A stretch of DNA of 64,000 bases from Saururus chinensis. Its lineage: Eukaryota; Streptophyta; Magnoliopsida; Piperales; Saururaceae. The notes beneath the pieces are model-generated. The model worked only from the letters and a program-made list of their open reading frames with translations, had not been told where the DNA came from and did not search any database. Positions within the stretch are counted from its first letter, which is position 1, and each line of letters starts with the position of its first letter. Both the position numbers and the translations under genes were made by a program. Location of the stretch: the NCBI GenBank assembly GCA_035235625.1, contig CP141144.1:36330014-36394013 (forward strand), given 5' to 3'. This document shows, piece by piece, positions 33,795 to 44,560 of this stretch.

Positions 33795-34100
33795 CCCCGC
33801 TTGTTGGAGACTTTTGCAAACACCCCATGTTGTCGTACACCCAACGCGTCGGGCCCGCTCCTTTGCTCTGCAGCCTTCTTCATCTTTCGTCTTTGCCGGC
33901 CATATTTATGTCTTGCCCTTGGACTCAGTTAACTGCGCTTCCCTCAAGATTGCTTTGGCTTCTGCACGTTTGCTTATGAGTAGTGACCCACTATCTCCAT
34001 CATTCTGCGTGTCTCATCCACGGTTTTCGGACAGTTGTTCGGAGTGAGCTTTGGTGGGCCCAATGCTTAGAGTTTTAGGCCACCTTGAGGACAAGGTGAT

Positions 34101-34117
34101 ACGGAAGTGGGGTGGAA
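34101..34117 (+). other. Polypurine tract of the family B element
   Basis: acggaagtggggtggaa, directly before the 3' LTR. The preceding 'caccttgaggacaaggtgat' is the conserved end of the internal region, shared with 20,318-20,336. Confidence 0.8.
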
Positions 34118-34430
34118 TGTTGTGAACGTCCTAAGGGCCTATTATTAGGTAATTATGTAATAAGGGCATTTAGGTAAGTAGGTTAATTAGATAATTATTA
34201 TTTTCTTTTAATTATGCTAATGGGCCTTAGGTGCTTCTTAGTGAGCCCACTTAGCTAGTTTATTTAAGTGTAAGGGCTATGCCCTGGTTTAGTTAGTGAA
34301 TGATTAATTATCTTGTCTTCTCCCATTTCTTCTGTGCTTCTCCCATTTCATTATGATGGTCATGCTATCCACTCTTCCCTTTCCCGATCTCCTTGAGCCA
34401 CTCCCTACCCATGGACAACCGTCCACATCA
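34118..34430 (+). repeat. 3' LTR of the family B element
   Basis: TGTTGTGAACGTCC...GTCCACATCA, 313 bp. The outer 200 bp closely match the 5' LTR; the last 100 bp are more diverged. Confidence 0.9.
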
Positions 34431-34435
34431 CAGCC

Positions 34436-34960
34436 CCTCCTTGTAGTCCTCCGCAGTGCCCCGGGTAATCCTCCCATTTGTCCTCCATGTTCTGGAATAG
34501 GTTTCTAGGAGGCGGCATCATTGGGGCATTTTCCCAAACAACTGGTGTACCTTGCGTATCTCAGGTCTAGCACCTCCCATCCAATACCTGGTCGACTATG
34601 CCAAACTGCATTGGACCCTGGGAAACCCTTGGATCTTTGTCTGCCGGTGTTGGAGCATCAAGGGCATGCAGTTCATAGGCATGGGAAAGACCCCCCTTTT
34701 CCATGAAAGCAGTTGGCGGCCTAGGCTAGAGAGGCGCTATGCACTCTGCTTGAAGTTGTGCAACCGCCAAGCTCAGTGCATCCACCTTGGCCACGCCCAT
34801 GCTCAAGGATTTCCGTTCAACCATGATCTATGCCAAAGTAGGTTCACTGGCGGTCTCTGGAATAGTCTTTGGACTGTCGGCTGAGGCAAGTGCCTCCTTC
34901 TTTGGGAGTACTTCCGGGGCCGTGCCAGCTTACTTGCCTTGTGCTATAGCCGGGGATCGT
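34436..34960 (-). pseudogene. Gag N-terminal part of the chromovirus
   Basis: The minus strand reads AQGKxAGTAPEVLPKKEA, LASADSPKTIPETASEPTLA and AKVDALSLAVAQLQAEC, matching MARGKQ..., ADSPKIVPETTSE and AKVDALSLAVAQLHVEC of the plus-strand copy at 21,659. The start codon position reads ATA instead of ATG, and the sixth codon is a stop. It continues, after the family B insertion, at 31,724. Confidence 0.82.
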
Positions 34961-34964
34961 AAAA

Positions 34965-34976
34965 GCTCCAATACCA
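34965..34976 (-). other. Primer-binding site of the chromovirus
   Basis: On the minus strand TGGTATTGGAGC, one base after the LTR end at 34,978; two changes from TGGTATCAGAGC. Confidence 0.82.
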
Positions 34977-34977
34977 A

Positions 34978-35269
34978 TGATGTGCCTAGTGCAGGGAAAG
35001 GGGAGGAAGAAGGAAGAAAGGGGAGAGACATCTGAATAGTGAAATTACATAAACCATACTAAGGGAGGGGACAACCCTCTTATGGGGAGTCGCGCCCTCC
35101 TTAACTTGGGAAACATGCCGCTAGTGGGCCTGGCTACCCTGTGGACCACTAGCACTCCTAACACAGTTTAATAATCAAATGCACATGCAAATACTAACCG
35201 AATCCAAATGAAAATAGTATAGTGTGCTGAAATATAGAGAAAAAAAGAGTTGGATGAACTTGCACAACA
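34978..35269 (-). repeat. 5' LTR of the chromovirus
   Basis: TGTTGTGCAAGTTCATCC...GGCACATCA on the minus strand, 292 bp, single copy of the part that is duplicated in the 3' LTR. Flanked at 35,270-35,274 by the TSD agtgt. Confidence 0.9.
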
Positions 35270-35942
35270 AGTGTATGTGTAAGATTAAGTTTTTGGCATG
35301 ATTGTATGCGTATGCGCATCATTATTATATGCCTTCTTACTTCATGTTTGACTTGCATGAACGCATCTATGTATCGATTAATAGTTTTCACTATTTATAA
35401 CTCCCCAACTGGGTATTTTCCTACTGAGTATGAAAATTCTCATTACCCTATTTTTTAGCCCTGTTATTTAGGAGGCTTTCATAAGTTTGTGTCAAAGAGC
35501 TCTTGGAGATGGATACTCGTTTCAGTGATTTATTGACTACATTCGACTCAAGTATATCCTTGACTCACTGCAAATATTATTGTGCTAGGATCTCTTGTAG
35601 TGGGTGAGATGATAATTAAGTTGTTTATACTTTCTGGACTTGTAATTTGGATTAGACTATGGACTATTATGAAATTTGTACCCAGGGATGTTTGGGAGAA
35701 ATTTGTATTTAAAGTCTATGATCATATAAATTTATTTATACGTTTGTTTTTGAGTAGCGCCTGAGGATATTTGGTTTTGCCGTATGATGTTTGATCGAAT
35801 GAGGAGAAATTTGTATGGGAAAATTAATGTGTTATGTTTTAAATTATAAAACTGTTTTCACAAGTTTCAATTTCATCATTTTCCCTCCGATTTACAGTTG
35901 GTATATTACAAAAAAATTTCATGACAAATCTCGGGCGTTACA

Positions 35943-37075
35943 CATAGCTTCGGCCAAAGAGCTCCGCCTTAGCGTGTTTGTTGTTTGACGACACTGGCAG
36001 TCTAGGAACTTTGTGCATTGCCTCAATAGCACAACCTTTGTCTGCCTCACCCAACGTAATATCATGTTTGTTGTTTGAAGGCGCACATGCTACCTTATGT
36101 TAACATAAGTAATATTGACGCTAGCGTGTGCACCATCAATCTTGTGGATGAACGCCTCTCATACATAGGTTAGCGAGACTCATTGTTAGTGAGGAGTAGG
36201 AAAAACTCTTTTTAGAAAGTGGTGTGGGAATTGGATTCCTATCACGATAAGGATAAAGAAGAGCTTCGTAGCAAGACAACGCCAAAGTTGGAGAAGACAG
36301 GGTCAAAGTAAGTCGTAAAGGAGTCACTGATGGAGTTACTTTCAACCGAAAAAAGTGCCACCAACGGGTTCCACTCACCCTGTTCTAATTTTATTGTTTG
36401 CCACAATACCCAGCAGTTCCGATAGATCATCAATCGTGCATATGGGAACTGACCAGGTTATGCATTGATCCAAACTATATGAGTTCTACCATTTCTATTA
36501 ACCAAAATAGCCAAATAGTAGCTTTCCCAATTATTATAAACGACTACTTTTGTTACACTTGTGTTGAGCACTGCTTTTCGTAAATAATATATATTACACA
36601 GCCATTATTCAAAAATTAGACCAAGGTACGAGAGTGGAGCGTGTGTAGGGTGGGAATGGCAAGTGGCTACGTGGTCTGGCAGCGACTAAGTGAATGTACG
36701 TAATAGAGTGCGCAAGAGCAGGTTGCTAAACAGTGATGGAGTGGGAAGCGTTTTTCATGTTCGGGTTTGACAGTGAGGGTCCATTTTTTAGATTGACAGT
36801 GCACACTAGTGTACACATCCTCGGTCTCCAGATGCTTCACATGCGATTATTTATGTTCGGCTTGCGATAAACAAGGAGCATGAAAAACGCTTTTGACGGA
36901 GAACTAATTTGAATGGGAGGACCAAATTTGAGTCTTTGCAACACTCAAAATTCCATCAGTAGCGTTTCTCACATTGACCATCCAATTGCCTTGCCTTCTC
37001 AAGAAGGGCACAAACAATTGGGTGAGAAACAGGCTTTAGGACTAAGAGGAGGATTTTATAAATGTGCTTTAGGAA
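35943..37075. other. Unassigned spacer with one dispersed repeat
   Basis: No gene recognised. Positions 36,205-36,305 match 11,250-11,345 ('agaaagtggtgtgggaa', 'gacaacgccaaagttggaga'). 'catgtttgttgtttga' recurs at about 35,975 and 36,065. 'catgaaaaacgcttt' at 36,870 is inverted relative to 'aagcgtttttcatg' at 36,748, so about 36,748-36,885 could form an imperfect hairpin. The short frame at 36,136-36,378 follows the dispersed repeat and is not a gene. Confidence 0.45.
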
Positions 37076-37128
37076 AAAGTGGTGTGGGAACATAATGATG
37101 TCCGGATATAAAGTCATTTTTACTCTCC

Positions 37129-37144
37129 TTCCTAAATAATATAT
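37129..37144 (+). promoter_or_regulatory. Possible TATA box of the receptor-kinase pseudogene
   Basis: 'taaataatatatacca' lies about 130 bp before the ATG at 37,271, a usual distance for a plant gene with a short leader. The region is AT-rich, so this is only a plausible match. Confidence 0.35.
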
Positions 37145-37270
37145 ACCAAGTCCCATAGCTACCGTCCACATATCAGGCATTCTAAACATCATACGGAATA
37201 GGGTGAAGAAGCCAGAGCGTGCTTGACGGAGCCCAGTTTCTCCGCCATTTAATTGCCCAGGCTTTCCAAC

Positions 37271-40200
37271 ATGGAGGTGCAGGTGCTTGCACTCTTCATC
37301 TGCTTCAGCTTGATATTGATGAACATCAAGGCTTTGCATGTGGGCAACGAGACGGATCGGCTTGCATTGCTCACCTTCAAAAAGGAGATCACTGGTGACC
37401 CTCACCAAATCTTCAAACCATTCCGCCCACTTTTGCTTTTGGCCAGGGATCACTTGCAGTCGCTGGCATGGGCGAGTCAAGCACTTGGAACTGCCCAATC
37501 TTGGTTTAAAGGGACAGTGTCACCTGAGCTTGGAAATCTTTCCTGCCTGAAAATCTTAGACATTGGTGAGAATGGCTTTCATGGCAGCATACCATCAGAG
37601 TTGTCTCGTTTGCGTCGCCTAAATGTTCTTAATTTGGCTAAAAACTCGCTATAAGGAGAAATTCCAGGCAGTCTCTCAAATTGCTCCCGCCTCTTTCATC
37701 TTAATTTGGGTAGAAATGGACTTGCAGGAAATGTCCCCTCCGATCTTGGTTCGTTGTCTCAGCTGGGTCTCCTTGGATTGTACAACAACAAACTCACTGG
37801 AACGATTCCGCCTTCGTTAGGGAACCTCTCTGCACTGGATAGTACATCCCAGGCAGAGAATAGCTTTGACGGGCGAATTCCAAGTGAACTCGGCCAGCTT
37901 TTCCACATGAGAAAATTTTCTTGTGGTGTCAACATGCTATCTGGTACGGTACCTCCTCCTCTTTACAACCTCTCATCCATGATTCTGTTGTCTCTTGTAG
38001 AGAACCAATTTCGGGGAAGACTTTCCTCAAACATTGGCCTTACAATGCCAAACCTCGAAGGTGTTTTTGTTGGTGCAAACATCTTCAATGGTCCACTTCC
38101 AACCACTCTAGCCAATGCTTCTCATCTCACTCACCTAGACTTTCCGGGTAATCTTTTCACTGGGTCGGTCCCCGTCGATCTAGGAAATTTGAAGCATTTG
38201 TCTTGGTTTAACATTGCGGGCAATCAGCTTGGAGGTATCCGAAACAATGGTCTTCACTTTATCGCATCTCTAACTGTATTCGCTTCGTCGCGATTGAAGC
38301 TCAAATGAATAGTCTTGTCGGTTCTCTGCCAAAATCCACATCAAACCTCTACAATCATCTTGAATACTTCCAACTTGGAACTAATAAAATCCACGGAGCC
38401 ATCCCTTCAGGAATTGAAAACCTTGTACAGTTGCAGTCATTAAATTTGGGCACTATCGACCGGCGAAATTCCTGCAACAATTGGAAAGTTTCAACGGCTT
38501 GTACTGCTTTACCTTGATACAAACAAGTTGTCCGGTAAAATTCCAGACAACATTGGCAACTTAACTGAGCTGGCTAGACTTCATATACATAATAATCAAC
38601 TCTAAGGGCTCATCCCATCGAGCCTTGGAAATTGTAGAGGTGTTGTATTTCTTGCCCTTGGAATGAACATGCTTAGCGGTAAGATACCATTGACCTTGTT
38701 CACAATCTCTAGTTCGGTTGAGCTCAAAATGGCCAACAATTTGCTAATTGGGTCTGTACCATCAAAAGTGGGTGACTTGATAGTCCTCATGAAATTCTAT
38801 TCAGTCGAGAACAATCATTTGTCAGGCAAGATCCCCATAAACATCGGTGGTTGCTCTATGCTGCAACAATTATTTATGCATAACAACTCCCTCAGCGGAA
38901 GTATTCCTCCTTCCTTACTAGATGTGAAAGGTATGGAGCAGCTAGATCTTTCACACAACAATTTGTCAGGGAATATTCCAAAATTTCTCTCCAAGCTCAA
39001 TGGTATGAATTATTTGAATGTCTCTTTTAACAATTTTGAGGGAGAAGTACCCACAACAGGAATCTTTAGCAATGTATGTGCCAGTTATCTAGATGAAAAT
39101 TGCAAGTTATGTAGTGGTATACCACAGTTGCACTTTTCCCCTTGTCAACCAAAATTTATCTACCAAGGCAGAAAATCTCTTTCTATGAAAGTGTACTTAT
39201 CAATTGTTGCTTCTATTGTTGGCACTTTGGTAATAACTTGCCTACTCATATTATGTAGAACACAAAATAGGAAGCATCATTCCTCTCTTCTTCCTCAATC
39301 GATTTACATTTTAAAGTCACCTATGCGAAGCTGCTCAAAGCAAAAATGGTATTTCTTCATCAAATTTAATTGGCGTAGGGAGCTTTGGCATTGTATATAA
39401 AGGATTTTTGCAAAACTATCAAGCCATAGTTGCCATTAAGGTACTTAAAATTGATCGATCATGCCATGAAAACATTTATGGATGAATGTGGAGCTTTACA
39501 AAATATTCATCACCAGAATCTTGTTAAGATTTTAACTTAATGCTCAAGTTCAGATTTAAAAGGTAGAAACTTTAAAGCTTTAGTATTTGAGCTCATGTCA
39601 AATGGAAGTATTGAGCAGTGGTTACACCAACAAATGACCAGCAATGACTCGCCTAAACATTTGGCTTACGTAAAAGATTAGATGTGGCCATTGATGTGGC
39701 TAATGCCTTGGATTATCTTCATAATCAATGTGAACCTCCAAGTGTTCATTGTGATCTAAAACCAAGCAATATCCTTCTTGATGATGATATGGTGGCACAT
39801 TGGGGAGACTTTGGCGTGGCCAAGAACCTTGTAACATCAAGAGATCATTCCTCCTCCGATCAAACAAGTTCCGTTCTATTGGCTACATAGCCCCAGGTAA
39901 ACATTTCTCCACCTTTTACCATTTGAATGTGACATAATGTATGGATCATATGCAAAGGTAAGAAAGACATGTACTTTAGCAAATATTAAAAGTGATGACA
40001 TGACCTCTCTAATGGAGTAAGTATTTTCATATCAAGCTTGGTCTTTATTGGGCTAGTTCTAGTCTAAGGTATCATACATGAAAAAGGCATTGCGTTATTC
40101 ATAGCCAAACCGATCTTATATTTTGTATGATCTTAAACATCACTAGTAATTTGCTTTTTGCTAGATAACATTAATAATTATTTTTCTTTATCTTTATACA

Positions 40201-40540
40201 AGCAGGATTCCAACTACAAATATCTCACATTTTTTTAAATGGGCTTATTTATCTTATTCTGTTATTGTTTATAAATCATAAATCATAATGCTAGAATATG
40301 TCATCTAAAGCACTGTGACTATTCATGGGGATGTGTATAGCTATGGAATTATTTTGTTGGAGATGATTACAAGGAAGAAGCCAACAAATGAAATTTTTAG
40401 TGAGAATCTTAATCTACCAAAATATGTGAAGATGGCTATTCTGGAAAGAGTGATGAAAATTATAGACCCTCTGCTCCTCCTACATGAATATCAAAAAGAA
40501 AAAATAGATTGATAAACTGCTTGGTTGAAAGTGAGGTGAG
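37271..40540 (+). pseudogene. LRR receptor-like kinase pseudogene (subfamily XII, EFR/FLS2/Xa21-like)
   Basis: ATG at 37,271 opens a signal-peptide-like MEVQVLALFICFSLILMNIK, then NETDRLALLTFKKEITGDP, the LRR N-terminal cap. About 20 leucine-rich repeats follow (for example LGLYNNKLTGTIPPSLGNL and LDLSHNNLSGNIPKFLSKL). A membrane segment (VYLSIVASIVGTLVITCLLI) lies near 39,190-39,255. The kinase has LIGVGSFGIVYKG, VAIKVLK, VHCDLKPSNILLDDD and GDFGVAK. HCD in place of HRD marks a non-RD kinase, typical of immune receptors. Frameshifts near 37,415, 37,510, 38,290, 38,455, 39,320 and 39,460, and TAA stops at 37,652 and 38,603, break the frame. A conserved intron is at 39,897-40,310. The last exon is missing. 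Confidence 0.92.
39897..40310 (+). other. Intron in the kinase domain of the receptor pseudogene
   Basis: The exon ends GYIAPG at 39,896 with donor gtaaac. The acceptor 'catctaaag' ends at 40,310, and TVTIHGDVYSYGIILLEMIT resumes. Position and phase fit the conserved kinase-domain intron of subfamily XII. A few residues usually found between ('EYG.GG') are missing. A second donor, gtgagt, is at 40,534 after a frameshifted LINCLVESE. Confidence 0.75.
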
Positions 40541-41243
40541 TATTTCATAAGACTAAAGTAATTAAAATCACTAACAATTGAAGTCAACCCTATGGAGATG
40601 ATCATCTTAAGATTAATGAGTTTGTATTTCATGATGGTTTTTCATGATGAGTTTGTATTTTAAATTATCTAGTTAAATGTCTTGAAAATATATTGTGTCC
40701 TTGTCGGACAGTTAGTCATTATCAATTATTAATTTTAGCAATGTTATGTCATTTTCTCTAAACAAATAGATAACAAAAAGTGTCCATGTTTTTTGGAGAG
40801 ATACAAAGTAGTAGCAAAAGCAGCCTCCTACTACACCTCATAATTTATGGAAATTGCTGAAATCATTATGTGTGATTTTTGCCAATCATTTGGATGTGTA
40901 AACGCTGTTATTTGACATGGCAAGAAACTATCTACATAGTTCTTGTTGTTCACAACTCTGGTGGTGCACCCTTTCATTCATGTGGGTCGCACTAAATGTG
41001 TGAGGAAAAACTACAAATAAATTTGGTCTTTTGCCATGAATCACCTTGCATCAAAAACACAAAAGTCGTTGCAATAACATTTTGTGATGAACTTTGGGTT
41101 ATCGCAAATGAATCGTCCCATAATGTATTTTGTGAAGACAAATTTTGTGACTAAAAAGCAATGATACCTCACAAAAAACATAATTTTTCATTAAAAATTC
41201 AATAGAAGTTATTTTTTGTGTGATTTAGTTATTGTATGTATGC

Positions 41244-41301
<58 letters not shown>

Positions 41302-43860
41302 TTGCATTGAAATAAATTCAAAACAAAAAATTTCCAACAAAAAAAAGTTTTAAAAAACTTTAAAAGTCAATATGAGGTACTATTTGTGATGACACAAATT
41401 CTTCTTACCGCATATCAAGCCTGTAGCACTCTTACTCAAATGTGATAATTAGATTAAATATACTCAAATAAATAATTTAATTAAGACAACTACTTGATCA
41501 ATTCGTCTTGAATTAATTAGCAATAAAACCTAATGTGTGTGTGTGTTTGAAATAAAACAAATAAAAAAAGTAGCACATCAAATTTTTTATGTAGAAAACT
41601 CATTTGAGAAATACCATGGGACTTTATTCAATAAAAAAATCCACTATGAAGACAAAGTTACAATATCACCTCCTATTAGAATGATTATTCAACTATAAAC
41701 TTCAAAGAAGCTCCACTTCATACTAAGCACGAAATCCATGATTGACAACATTCGTGTTATCTTTTATAATCCATAGCACATAATTGTCTCCAGAAATCCA
41801 CTAGAAAAATCAACAATCACTTTCTAGTGGTCAATCAAACTTTTTTAGGGAATTAAAAGTTAAGATTTTGAGGGTTTAGATCAACTTCAAGAAACAAACT
41901 CCAAATTAGGTTGGAATATTTCTATCAACTTCAAATTAAAGAGTTTGACATGAATAAAAGCAAAGAGATAACATTTACTTTAAAACAATCTATGGTATTT
42001 CTGAAGTAGGGTAGGCATCTCTCTCAGGGTTTTTCATGCAAACACTATATTAATGATAGGCCGGGTAAGTAATCTTAGAATGCATACATAAATTAGATAT
42101 GGAATCAACTTATTTCTTGATTTTGTTTCATAGATAGATCGATCTCTGTCCCTTGACCGTTCGATTTGCTAATATATTGACTCAAATAGATTGATGCAGT
42201 AAGAAGTAGATCGATCTAGACTTGATTTACTATGATATGTAGATGATTGAGCAATTGATAACAAATATTTTAAGTTGTAATCCACACAAAACTCTAACAC
42301 TTTCTGACATCATGAATAGTTAGAACAAGATGTAGAAAGACAAAGCTTACTTTTAAACTCGAGTGTTTTATATGGATCACATGTGCCTTTGGATTAATCC
42401 ACATATAGTTTGACTTTTAATGAAATAACTTGAATCTTGAAGATCTTCGATCTTCAAAAGCTCCTTAAGCTCGCCTTTAACTATTAAATCAAATCTAACA
42501 AATCTAAGGTATAAGAGAGATCTATTTGAATTTTGTATTAGGTATTTAATTATGAAATTTGTCAATACATGATTTTTATTGACATACTTTTGATGACAAT
42601 AACTTGTTGCAAAATGATATTTTAATAAAAAATGTATTAACTACCTTTAGCCACAACAATAATCCACTACCAAAAAACAACTCAAAAATTAAAAATAAAT
42701 GAATACATTTTGCAAAAACATAAACTTGTCGCAAAAGGTAATTTCAAGATTATAAATAAGTTTTTTTTTGCAAGAAAAAAACTATGTCTACATTGTTTCT
42801 TGAACAATGGCCAATTAAAACTAAAGCTAGCTAAGAGTGGTATTTTCTTGTGGGCAATGGCTGACTTAAATAAACAAAAGCCATCGAAGAGTTGTCTTTT
42901 GCATAATTACTTAAATATTTGTGAATTGATAAGAAAGATTGATAAAGTAAGAAGACTTTTATGGTAATATTAACAACACATACAATTGAAGTAGCTAGCA
43001 TGAGTGCTAGCACATAAAATTACACCACGAGATCGCAAGGAAAGTAGAAAGACCCACATGGGTTCCCACATTGTTGTTTGAATTTATTGTAGTGACAACA
43101 TCTTCAAAACCATGACAACTCAAGACAAACCAGTCGTCATCACTAATGCCATTGATGGCATCATTTAAACCTTTGTCACAAACGAGCAACCAAAAAGTGA
43201 GCAGAGCAAACAATAAGAAGCTAGACACTAACAATTGACAAAATATCTTGCTTAATCTTTGGCTAAAAGTTCAAAAAACTTCCTGCTCAAACCATAGAAA
43301 ACCTCAGCACTTGCCTCCTGAGAATTTGGAAAAGATAGCACAATGCCTTTAAAGACAAATAGAGTAGGATTGGGAACTGAGGCAATTGAATTCAAGCATC
43401 ATGCACTTTTCTTGTCCACTTGTGAAGGAGAAGTTCTTTTCCTCTGGTGTAGGATTTTTGCCTTTCAATGGTTAGATTGATTGATGCGAGAGTCATCATT
43501 CAACAAGGGATCATTCATTATGTGGTTTGTTAAATGAAGATTCAAGGTTAATGTTCTGCAAGCATCGAAGGACATATTGGTATCGATTGCAGATCATATC
43601 GATGATATCTTATATGACTACACACTGATGATACACTGGATACACATTGATTAAGTGCAAAATAATTTTATATAATTAAATATATAAAATTTAATATATA
43701 TTATTATAACACTTTTATAAAAGAGCATAATATGATATCACATAAGTTATGACATCATCATTAACTATCACATAAGTTATGACATCATCAGAAACTTACA
43801 TGTTTTAGTTACTAATAATAATATCATTAACATTATAAAAGAATTAAATTATGTTACTAG
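40541..43860. other. AT-rich spacer without recognisable genes
   Basis: Contains a (TA)n microsatellite at 41,247-41,298. Stretches with 'ttgtgatgaa', 'ttgcgacaa' and 'gtcgcaaaa' motifs lie at 41,040-41,180 and 42,590-42,740. 'cactaccaaaaaacaactc' at 42,664 resembles a CACTA-element terminus, but no partner end was found. At 43,730-43,795 the 25-bp unit 'tatcacataagttatgacatcatca' occurs twice. Short frames (42,377-42,565, 42,710-42,967, 43,007-43,234) show no family resemblance. Confidence 0.5.
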
Positions 43861-43869
43861 ACAATGGAG

Positions 43870-44345
43870 TATTTAGGGTAGGGCAACATCTCTGGTCGGG
43901 TTTTGCAGGACCCGAGATAGGAGCCAAGTTCCTTGGACCTAACCCGACCTGAGATAAGAACCGAAATTTTTCGAACCCGACTCGACCCAAAATAACACCC
44001 AAAAAATCTGAGAACCGAAATAGGGACCAAGATTGTATCTTGGGTAGGGTTGGTTCCAATAATTTAAATTAATTTGACATTATACTGAATTAATTTTATA
44101 TATAAAAAATTATAAAATTCATATAACTAAGGTTAAATATAATTTTATAAGTTAATTAGGAACTTGGGTCGGTTCACGTCGGTTCTTGGGTTTTCACATG
44201 ATGGACCCGACCTAAGATTCACCTCAGTATTTTTTTCTTAGACCAACCCGACCCGAGATAGGAGCCGACCAGACCCAACCAAGGCTAATCTCGGGTCGGT
44301 TCCATCAGGATCGGTTCGGGTCCTGGTTTTCAATGGAGCCCTAAT
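43870..44345 (+). mobile_element. hAT-like MITE, copy 2
   Basis: About 475 bp, partner of 10,671-11,149. The left end 'tagggtagggcaacatctct' and right end (reverse complement 'agggctccattgaaaaccag') share TAGGG and a following 'aggacccga' zone, giving imperfect inverted ends. The body is rich in 'acccgacctgagataagaacc' units with an AT-rich centre. No transposase. The superfamily is inferred from the TAGGG-type ends. Confidence 0.55.
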
Positions 44346-44560
44346 GTAGGGGTGCTATTGAGCCAAGCTCGCTTGTCAAGCATGCCAAGCTTGACTCGGT
44401 TATGCTCAAATGAGGCTCAGCTTGCACTTGACTTGAGCTCGAATCGGCTCAAATTGAGTTCAAGCCTACCCCTTCTCGACTTGACTCGGCTTAGCTCGAA
44501 TGAAACTCGAACTCCACTCAAAATCGGCTCAAGCTTGAACTCGAACTCAAATATGATATT
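44346..44560. mobile_element. Second hAT-like MITE fragment (gagctcgaact type)
   Basis: Starts taggggtgctattgagccaa and is made of 'ggctcaagct', 'cttgactcgg' and 'ctcgaactcaa' units on both strands. This composition is common in short non-autonomous hAT elements of plants. The right inverted end is lost. It abuts the previous MITE directly. Confidence 0.45.

Larger units (their letters stand above)
31730..34430 (+). mobile_element. Complete family B LTR element, 2,701 bp, TSD cagcc
   Basis: 5' LTR 31,730-32,037, PBS 32,039-32,050, internal region, polypurine tract 34,101-34,117, 3' LTR 34,118-34,430, flanked by cagcc at 31,725-31,729 and 34,431-34,435. The LTRs differ at about 35 of 310 positions, so the insertion is old. 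It has no pol; its gag start resembles family A (MARGKQ) and then diverges. It lies in the chromovirus gag in the opposite orientation. With PBS and leader like family A, it is probably mobilised in trans. Confidence 0.93.
23780..35269 (-). mobile_element. Family A Ty3/gypsy chromovirus, full length, decayed, TSD agtgt
   Basis: On the minus strand, in order: 5' LTR (35,269-34,978), PBS, Gag (34,960-27,600, twice interrupted), protease region, reverse transcriptase, RNase H, integrase with chromodomain, polypurine tract and 3' LTR (24,274-23,780). The 5-bp duplication agtgt is at 23,775-23,779 and 35,270-35,274. Subtracting the two insertions (27,812-31,195 and 31,730-34,430, each plus a TSD) leaves about 5.4 kb, normal for a plant chromovirus. 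All genes carry stops or frameshifts. Confidence 0.92.
22829..35942 (+). mobile_element. Probable solo LTR 'C' that hosts the nested chromovirus
   Basis: The right side ends in 'tctcgggcgttaca' at 35,942, a typical gypsy LTR terminus, followed by catag. The left candidate start TGTTTATCTTGC at 22,829 is preceded by catag (22,824-22,828), giving a 5-bp TSD. With the chromovirus and its duplicated agtgt removed, the LTR is about 1.6 kb and reads smoothly across the junction. The left start does not mirror the right end as well as usual (TGTAACGCC expected), so the left boundary is tentative. It holds a degenerate tandem repeat at 23,270-23,760. Confidence 0.5.

Noticed and set aside
41247-41298. 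Origin or regulatory signal in the (TA)n run
   Set aside because: Simple dinucleotide microsatellite; nothing nearby supports a function.
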